A DNA stretch of 10,845 bases, taken from the NCBI GenBank assembly GCA_947065955.1, contig CAMSXY010000028.1, positions 1 to 10,845 on the forward strand. The letters run 5' to 3'. Positions within the stretch are counted from its first letter, which is position 1, and each line of letters begins with the position of its first letter. The translations under genes were made by a program, and so were the position numbers. This document shows positions 6,024 through 10,845 of the stretch, piece after piece. This DNA is from an uncultured Caryophanales bacterium. Its GTDB lineage: Bacteria > Bacillota_I > Bacilli_A > RF39 > UBA660. The notes below the pieces were generated by a model. That model did not search any database and was not told the origin of the DNA. It saw only the letters and a list, made by a program, of their open reading frames with translations.

Positions 6024-6103
6024 AAAAATTTCAAAGTTTCTATACTAATGACAGTACTATGAGAGCATTAGATCATAATTTGAAAGGAAGAGATAAATTA
6101 TGA
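6020..6103 (+). CDS. Small ORF 2 of the recombinase cassette (27 residues)
   Basis: TTG 6020 overlaps the TGA of the preceding ORF, and its own TGA (6101-6103) overlaps the ATG of the recombinase (6100-6102) in an ATGA arrangement. The product would be MKKFQSFYTNDSTMRALDHN plus seven residues, polar and charged, without a recognisable domain. It contains the AAAGGAAG site that serves the recombinase. It may be a real micro-protein, a coupling device that delivers ribosomes to the recombinase start, or a frame open by chance; the tight overlaps at both ends favour one of the first two. Confidence 0.4.
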   Translation: MKKFQSFYTNDSTMRALDHNLKGRDKL

Positions 6104-8070
6104 TATTAAATGTTTACAAAGAGGGAATAGATAAAAGTAGGAATGTTTTAAAAAATATTGATGAGAATGATTCTGTTGAAATTCAAAGAATAAAAGAATT
6201 ATTAAATGTATTTGATTTGGAGTATATTTCGAATAGCTTACGACATATTTTAGGTATTACAAAAGAAAATAATTTAGACTGTTTCGATAAAAGAATAAAT
6301 GAATATAGAGTAGTTGATGGGAATAAAAGATTTAGGGTTATTCTATATATAAGACTTTCTGTTGAAGATGGCGATATTATAGATGGGGATGTTAGTAAAA
6401 GTATTAGAAATCAATTGTTATATTTATTGTCTGAATGTAAAAGTAGAAATTGGGAAGTAGTAGCCATTTTTTGTGAAGAAGGTATTTCTGGAGCCGATGA
6501 TAATAGACCTGAATGGTTAAAATCATTAAGATATTGTGAATGTGGTAATACAGAAATATTTTTATGTAAAAGTCAATCAAGATTTTCAAGAAGTATGGAA
6601 ATGATAGAAAAATACCTTCATAAAGAATTTGTATCTTGGAATGTTCGTTTTGTTGGTTTAGTTGATAATACTGATACGGATATTCAGGGAAATAAGAAAA
6701 CAAGGCAGATAAATGGACTTGTGAATGAATGGCAGGTGGAAGACCAATCCATTAATACAAGAAAAATATTAAGAAATAAAAAATCTAATGGTTTATACAC
6801 TGGGTCTTTTGCTCCTTATGGCTATATAAAGGATCCTAAAGATAAGTACAGATTGATTATTGATGAAACTGCTGCTAAAGTAGTAAAAGAGATATTTAAT
6901 ATGTACGCAAGTGGGATGGGTTATCATTTGATTTGTAAAAAATTAAATGAGGAAAAAGTTCCAACACCTACTGAATATAAAAAAATGCAGGGGTCAAATT
7001 TTTATTGTAGTTTTTCCCAAGTAAACAAGAGAATAACGTACAAAGTGGAGAAAGATGATACACTGGAAACTATTGCAACAGAAATGCATTTAGTAGTAAA
7101 AGATATTATGGAATGTAATAACTTGGAAAAAGGTGAAATATATGAAGGACAAATAATAATAATTCCCGTAAGGCCTACTTGGAACTATGATACAATAAGA
7201 AAAATATTAAAGGACGAAACTTATATTGGAACATTGGTGCAAGGAAAGGTAGAAGGTAAAAGTTATAAAGACAAAACACAAGTTAAGATTCCTGAAGAAA
7301 AGTGGATAAAAGTACCACACTGTCATAATGCTATTATAGATAAAGAAACTTGGGAATTGGTGAGTGCAAGGTTTAAAAACAAAGGAAGAGCAAGATCAAC
7401 AAAAACTGGTGAAGTTCATATGTTTAGTAAAAAAGTTTATTGTGGTTGTTGTGGAAAGGTTTTCCAAAGAAATCTTTGTCATGTTAAAGGTGGAAAACAA
7501 GCCTATATGCAATGCAAAGAGAGAAAAAGAACAGGTGCATTTATTTGTAACAACAATAGAGCAATAAGATATGATGATTTAGAAAATTTAGTTTTAAAAC
7601 AAATCAATACTCAAATAGAAAAATACTATGATATGTCCCAAATTAAGAAAAAATACTATGAAAAAAAAGTTAATAATGAAATTGATAATAATATAAGAAT
7701 ATTGGAAACAGAAAAAAATCAATGTAATACCCAAATTAATAAAAAACAAAGAGCTTTAACAATGCTATATGATGATAGAATAAATGGAGTTGTTGATGCT
7801 TTAGAGTTTACATTAATAAAAAATCAATATTCAATAGATATAGATGAGTATAATAAAAGGATAGATCAAATTGGTAATAAAATATATGAATTGGAAAGAT
7901 TAAAAACTGTTAAAAAAAGCCAAGAAAAGATATTTAAGAAATATAAAAAACTTGATAAATTAACACGAATTGTTATAGATGAGTTTATAGATAAAATATA
8001 TATAGGAAATATAGATCCAGAAACCAATAAAAGAAAGTTCCGTATTATATGGAACATAAATTTAGACTAG
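6100..8070 (+). CDS. Large serine recombinase with an internal LysM domain
   Basis: This 656-residue site-specific recombinase should integrate or excise its element by Ser-mediated double-strand cleavage. Residues 1-75 are an extension of unknown function. The resolvase catalytic domain follows: RVILYIRLSVED with nucleophile Ser87 and Arg85, EEGISG at 126-131, and SRFSRS with Arg161 and Arg164. The Recombinase domain begins at APYGYIKDP (238) and runs to LNEEKVPTP (290). It is interrupted by a LysM domain at about 314-356 (YKVEKDDTLETIA ... NNLEKG ... GQIIIIP) before TWNYDTIRKILKDETYIGTL resumes. A zinc ribbon uses Cys448, Cys451, Cys472 and Cys483, and a long coiled coil (about 500-620) ends in the usual FIDKIYIGNI. 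The start ATG has AAAGGAAG upstream. Apart from the extension and the insert, the layout matches Tn5397/Tn4451-type and phage large serine recombinases. All catalytic and zinc residues are present, so it is probably active. Confidence 0.93.
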   Translation: MILNVYKEGIDKSRNVLKNIDENDSVEIQRIKELLNVFDLEYISNSLRHILGITKENNLDCFDKRINEYRVVDGNKRFRVILYIRLSVEDGDIIDGDVSKSIRNQLLYLLSECKSRNWEVVAIFCEEGISGADDNRPEWLKSLRYCECGNTEIFLCKSQSRFSRSMEMIEKYLHKEFVSWNVRFVGLVDNTDTDIQGNKKTRQINGLVNEWQVEDQSINTRKILRNKKSNGLYTGSFAPYGYIKDPKDKYRLIIDETAAKVVKEIFNMYASGMGYHLICKKLNEEKVPTPTEYKKMQGSNFYCSFSQVNKRITYKVEKDDTLETIATEMHLVVKDIMECNNLEKGEIYEGQIIIIPVRPTWNYDTIRKILKDETYIGTLVQGKVEGKSYKDKTQVKIPEEKWIKVPHCHNAIIDKETWELVSARFKNKGRARSTKTGEVHMFSKKVYCGCCGKVFQRNLCHVKGGKQAYMQCKERKRTGAFICNNNRAIRYDDLENLVLKQINTQIEKYYDMSQIKKKYYEKKVNNEIDNNIRILETEKNQCNTQINKKQRALTMLYDDRINGVVDALEFTLIKNQYSIDIDEYNKRIDQIGNKIYELERLKTVKKSQEKIFKKYKKLDKLTRIVIDEFIDKIYIGNIDPETNKRKFRIIWNINLD

Positions 8071-8110
8071 CATTTGGTATAAGCGAGTCTGCCACATGGA
8101 GGAAGTGATC
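8071..8110. other. Putative attachment-site junction (attR-like)
   Basis: After the recombinase TAG come 24 bases of apparently non-coding sequence (CATTTGGTATAAGCGAGTCT...), then CAT GGA GGA AGT GAT CCA GGT (8095 onward), the HGGSDPG zinc motif of an amidase with no start. Just before it the expected D-A-G codons are absent (the frame reads A-S-L-P-HGG, with TAA at 8080-8082). The crossover therefore lies at or very near 8090-8110. The exact two-base core cannot be fixed without the empty site or the left end. Confidence 0.6.
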
Positions 8111-8637
8111 CAGGTGCAATTTATGGAAATGTCCATGAAGCAGATATAAATTTAAACATTAGTATCAAATTAAAAGAATTATTAGAACAAAAAGGAGCTA
8201 CGGTGTTTTTAACCCGTTACGGAGATTATGACCTATCAGTTCCTATTACAAATAATCGAAAAAGAAGTGATTTATCTCGTAGAGGAAATTTAATTAATAC
8301 TTCCATGTGTGATTTATTTGTTTCAATTCATTTAAATGCAGATACTTCTTCTACTTGGAAGGGAGCTCAAGTATTTTATGATGACGTAAATCCAGATAAT
8401 GAAAAATTTGCAAAAATAATGCAAGAAGAATTAAAAAAAGTTTTAAAAACAACTAGAGAATACAAAGAATTAACAGATATTTATCTTTTCAAAAGAATTG
8501 AAAGGCCAGGAGTCCTTGTAGAAGCTGGATTCCTTACAAATCCCAATGAACGATACCTGTTAAAAACAGAGGAATATCAAAGTAAAGTAGCCCTTGCCGT
8601 TTTAAATGGTATTATTGAATACTTAAAAACACTATAA
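8095..8637 (+). pseudogene. N-acetylmuramoyl-L-alanine amidase (Amidase_3), 5' end cut off by the element
   Basis: The frame encodes an Amidase_3 (CwlD/LytC/AmiC-type) zinc amidase, which cleaves the bond between N-acetylmuramic acid and L-alanine in peptidoglycan. Visible are HGGSDPGA (first zinc His), VHEADINLNI (zinc Glu), GATVFLTR, DLFVSIHLNAD (third zinc ligand) and RPGVLVEAGFLTNPNE (catalytic Glu), ending FLKTL-like at TAA 8635-8637. What is missing is everything before HGG: the first beta strand and any signal peptide or membrane anchor. The catalytic residues remain, but no start codon precedes them, so only excision of the element would restore a full gene. An internal GTG at 8203 has a chance AGGAG in front but would make a product without the first two zinc ligands. 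The base composition matches the genes on the right. Confidence 0.85.
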
Positions 8638-8654
8638 ATTTCACCAAATATACA

Positions 8655-8682
8655 TTTTACTTCTGAAAAATTATGGTATAAT
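8655..8682 (+). promoter_or_regulatory. Extended -10 promoter for the Abi_2/HtrA pair
   Basis: TGGTATAAT (8674-8682) is an extended -10 (TGn TATAAT), and TTTTAC (8655-8660) is a weak -35 at 16 bp spacing. The transcript would start near 8689, immediately before the GGAAGTGAG site of the gene at 8702, and would also serve the protease gene. Confidence 0.55.
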
Positions 8683-8701
8683 AACTTCAGGAAGTGAGAA
8701 T

Positions 8702-9631
8702 ATGGCAGCAAAAACATTTAAAACCCTAGAAGAACAAATTGAAATTTTAAAATCAAAGGGTCTGATAATTGAAGACGAGGAAACATCAAAACAAATCTTG
8801 TTCCGAGAAAATTATTTCTTTATAAGTGGTTATCGACATCTTTTTATGGAAAATAGTAAACAAAACCGCTTCCTATCTGGAACAACATTTGAAGAGCTCT
8901 ATGCAACTTTCTTATTTGATCGTTCTATTCGAAATATTATGTTTAAATATATTTTAATTATTGAAAACAATATAAAATCTATTATAAGCTATAATCTTTC
9001 AAAAAAATATGGTATTAAAGAAAAAGATTATCTAAATCCTAAAAACTTTACACAGGATAGCTTAAAAGTAAGACAAGTACATGACGTTTTAAATAAGATG
9101 AAAAGACAAATTAGAGTCAATGGAAGACAACATACAGCAACCATGCACTATATTGATAACTATGGATATATCCCTTTGTGGATCTTAGTAAAGGTTCTTT
9201 CCTTAGGAATTCTTTCAGAACTATATTTGATTTTACAACCAGAGGATCAGGAAAATGTAGCTTCTTTTTATCATTTAGATGCAGAAGTTCTTTCTATATA
9301 TTTGCCAATTCTTGCAAACTTCCGAAATCTATGCGCACACGAAGATATTTTATATGATCATAGAACGCAAAGAAAAATACCCAATTGTAAGTATCATTAT
9401 CAACTTGATATTGAACAGATTGATGATGAGTTTCGTTATGGGAAAAACGATTTATTTGCCTTATTAATCATTATGAAAGAAACCTTAACCGAGGATGAAT
9501 TTAGAAATTTAGCTTATGAGATTGGATACGAAATTGATGTACTGGACGGAAAAATTGATGTAGTACCATTAAATGTTATTTTAAACAAAATTGGATTTCC
9601 AGACAATTGGCGAGAACTTATTAACCTGTAA
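8702..9631 (+). CDS. Abi_2 family protein (AbiD/AbiF-like, HEPN-type RNase candidate)
   Basis: The 309-residue product starts at ATG 8702 behind GGAAGTGAG. It has the Abi_2 layout: KTLEEQIEILKSKGLII at the start, then ENYFFISGYRHLFM, LYATFLFDRSIRNIMFKYIL with IIENNIKS (about residues 67-93), YIPLWILVKVLSLGILSELY (about 156-175), and FRNLCAHEDILYDHR. The last holds the R-x4-H motif (Arg208, His213) used by HEPN ribonucleases. Abi_2 proteins are linked to abortive infection of phages in lactococci and are widespread in Bacillota, often as chromosomal genes with no proven phage role. The length is typical and there is no membrane helix, so it should be cytoplasmic. The HtrA gene starts 11 bases after its stop, so the two are probably one operon, just outside the apparent integration site. 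Confidence 0.88.
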   Translation: MAAKTFKTLEEQIEILKSKGLIIEDEETSKQILFRENYFFISGYRHLFMENSKQNRFLSGTTFEELYATFLFDRSIRNIMFKYILIIENNIKSIISYNLSKKYGIKEKDYLNPKNFTQDSLKVRQVHDVLNKMKRQIRVNGRQHTATMHYIDNYGYIPLWILVKVLSLGILSELYLILQPEDQENVASFYHLDAEVLSIYLPILANFRNLCAHEDILYDHRTQRKIPNCKYHYQLDIEQIDDEFRYGKNDLFALLIIMKETLTEDEFRNLAYEIGYEIDVLDGKIDVVPLNVILNKIGFPDNWRELINL

Positions 9632-9642
9632 GGAGGAAGAAA

Positions 9643-10749
9643 ATGAACACAAAAATAAAAAATATTATTTATGTAATCGCAGCCTTTTTTGTTGGTGTTT
9701 CTGGAACTGTTGTGGTTTACCACTATTTTCCTTATGAAACAAAAACAAAAACAGAAGTAGTAGAACAAACGAAAAATGTAATAAGCATTCAAGAATCAGA
9801 CACTCTTTATGAATCTGTACAAAAAGTATATGATGCAACAGTTTTAGTAGAAAATTATAATCGAAGTGGCTCTTTAACAGGTAGTGGAAGTGGTTTTGTA
9901 TATAAAAAAGATGAACAATATGCTTATATTATTACAAACCACCATGTTATTAAAGATGCTTCTTCTATTAAAGTTGTAAATACAGAAGGGGAAGAGGTAA
10001 ATGCTACGCTTCTTGGAAGTGATGAATATGCTGATATTGCCGTTCTTAGAGTAGAGGCTAAATTTGCTTTACTTGTTGCAGAGATTGGCGATAGTAGCGA
10101 GCTTCGTATTAGCGATACTGTCTTTACAGTAGGAACTCCAGTTTCTAAACAATATATGGGAACTGTAACAGGAGGAAGAATTTCTAGTAAAGGGTATGTA
10201 ACAGTAAGCGTTGAACTAGATGATGGAACTTCTTATATGATGGAACTTTTACAAACAGATGCGGCTATTAACCCAGGAAATAGTGGAGGGCCTCTTGTAA
10301 ATGTAAACGGGCAGGTCATTGGAGTAAACTCTTTAAAACTCGTACAAGAACAGATCGATAACATGGGATTTGCAATTCCTATTGAACATGTAATGTCTGT
10401 TGTTGACCGATTGGAAAAAGGAGAAAAAATTATCCGTCCTCAATTAGGCGTTAGCCTTGTAAATGCAACAAGTAGTTATTATTTATATAAAAATCAAATT
10501 TATTTAGATGAAGAATTTGAATCAGGGGTGGCTATTGTACAAGTTGAAAAGAATTCAACAGCTTATGAATATGGATTACAAAAAGGAGACGTTGTCCTTG
10601 CCATTAATGGAGTAGAAATAGAAGATGTTGCCCATTTCCGATTTATTTTATATAAATATACAATAGGAGATGAAATTACAGTTCAATATTACCGAGATAA
10701 AAAAGTTAATGAAGTCAAAATGCAACTTGACCAAGCAGTGGATAAATAA
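9643..10749 (+). CDS. HtrA/DegP-like membrane-anchored serine protease with PDZ domain
   Basis: The 368-residue product begins at ATG 9643 after a perfect AAGGAGG. Residues about 8-27 (IYVIAAFFVGVSGTVVVYHY) form one membrane helix, so the protease faces the outside. The trypsin-like domain carries GSGSGFVY, then YIITNHHVIKDA (His101), EYADIAVLRV (Asp131) and AAINPGNSGGPLV (Ser214), a complete catalytic triad. MGFAIPIEHV closes that domain. The PDZ domain runs from about RPQLGVSLV (265) through GLQKGDVVLAINGVEI to near the end; its first part holds a 20-residue Tyr-rich stretch. In Gram-positives HtrA degrades misfolded exported proteins and processes surface proteins. Length and order are normal for a single-PDZ HtrA. 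It is the second gene after the Abi_2 protein, 11 bases downstream. No clear terminator follows before the window's edge. Confidence 0.93.
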   Translation: MNTKIKNIIYVIAAFFVGVSGTVVVYHYFPYETKTKTEVVEQTKNVISIQESDTLYESVQKVYDATVLVENYNRSGSLTGSGSGFVYKKDEQYAYIITNHHVIKDASSIKVVNTEGEEVNATLLGSDEYADIAVLRVEAKFALLVAEIGDSSELRISDTVFTVGTPVSKQYMGTVTGGRISSKGYVTVSVELDDGTSYMMELLQTDAAINPGNSGGPLVNVNGQVIGVNSLKLVQEQIDNMGFAIPIEHVMSVVDRLEKGEKIIRPQLGVSLVNATSSYYLYKNQIYLDEEFESGVAIVQVEKNSTAYEYGLQKGDVVLAINGVEIEDVAHFRFILYKYTIGDEITVQYYRDKKVNEVKMQLDQAVDK

Positions 10750-10790
10750 AGTAAATTTTAAGTGAAGTTATAAAAAATGTAGATACATAA

Positions 10791-10845
10791 TGATGTGAAC
10801 CCCAAATTGGAGACATCAATAAAAAATGTAATATAAAAATCAAGG
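10791..10845. mobile_element. Probable terminus of an IS3-family element continuing past the window
   Basis: TGATGTGAACCCC (10791-10803), followed by AAATTGGAGACATCA, matches the general form TG(A)..GnACCCCAAA..TTGGACA of IS150-group terminal repeats. TGATGT (10791-10796) and ACATCA (10813-10818) are also complementary. No coding part of the element is inside the window. Confidence 0.4.

Larger units (their letters stand above)
1..8094. mobile_element. Right-hand part of a putative integrated element carried by a large serine recombinase
   Basis: Everything left of the amidase junction is proposed to belong to one integrated element whose left end is outside the window. Seen directly: the recombinase gene ends at 8070, and about 24 bases later an amidase reading frame begins abruptly in the middle of its conserved HGG motif, without a start codon. 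The sequence left of the junction is visibly more AT-rich than the amidase, Abi_2 and HtrA genes on the right, and it is full of decayed genes and poorly recognisable exported proteins. Large serine recombinases commonly lie next to one attachment site of their own element. That the far-left IS3 debris belongs to the same element is an inference; it could be an older host region. Confidence 0.5.

Noticed and set aside
6404..6703. Minus-strand 99-codon frame
   Set aside because: Shadow of the serine recombinase; no ribosome binding site and no domain character.
6100..8637. Recombinase-amidase fusion by stop readthrough
   Set aside because: The two are in the same frame, but a TAG (8068-8070) and a TAA (8080-8082) intervene, with non-coding-looking sequence between. 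The layout is explained by integration.

Overview
The window comes from a low-GC Gram-positive bacterium (Bacillota; a gut lineage of Bacilli/Erysipelotrichia or RF39 type is my guess). The evidence is strong AT richness, AGGAGG-type ribosome binding sites, sigma-A-like promoters, N-terminally anchored exported proteins without an outer-membrane context, and standard codon use (TGG for Trp, TGA as a stop). No rRNA, tRNA or CRISPR was seen.

Layout. Positions 1-668 hold a decayed IS3-family insertion sequence on the minus strand, with a nonsense codon in orfA and the catalytic core of orfB deleted. Positions 740-1233 hold a degenerate gene (one membrane segment, a coiled coil and a small alpha/beta-looking tail; faintly PilO-like) whose ATG appears mutated to AGG. 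Position 1343 starts an intact membrane-anchored exported protein of unknown function, closed by a good bidirectional terminator. A tandem-HTH XRE-type regulator (2646-3089, minus) lies across a ~670 bp intergenic region from a secreted papain-like C39-type cysteine peptidase (3762-4523). A gene relic and a six-cysteine membrane-anchored protein (4758-5534) follow, then a strong terminator.

Positions 5793-8070 form a recombination cassette: promoter, palindromic leader, two tiny ORFs and a 656-residue large serine recombinase, with the three reading frames overlapping by a few bases. The recombinase has a LysM domain inserted inside its DNA-binding 'Recombinase' region and about 75 extra residues in front of the catalytic domain. 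Directly after its stop codon, the sequence enters an N-acetylmuramoyl-L-alanine amidase gene at the HGG zinc motif. The amidase has lost its 5' end. I read this as the right end (attR-like junction) of a mobile element integrated into a cell-wall amidase gene; the left end and the amidase 5' part are not in the window.

To the right of the junction the sequence is visibly less AT-rich and looks like host chromosome: the amidase 3' part, an Abi_2/HEPN-like protein (8702-9631) and an HtrA-like anchored serine protease (9643-10749), the last two probably cotranscribed. The extreme right edge (from ~10791) looks like the terminus of another IS3-family element.

Together, the left 8 kb looks like mobile-element cargo (regulator, secreted peptidase, anchored exported proteins, old IS debris) carried by a recombinase whose domain content and apparent target gene both concern the cell wall.
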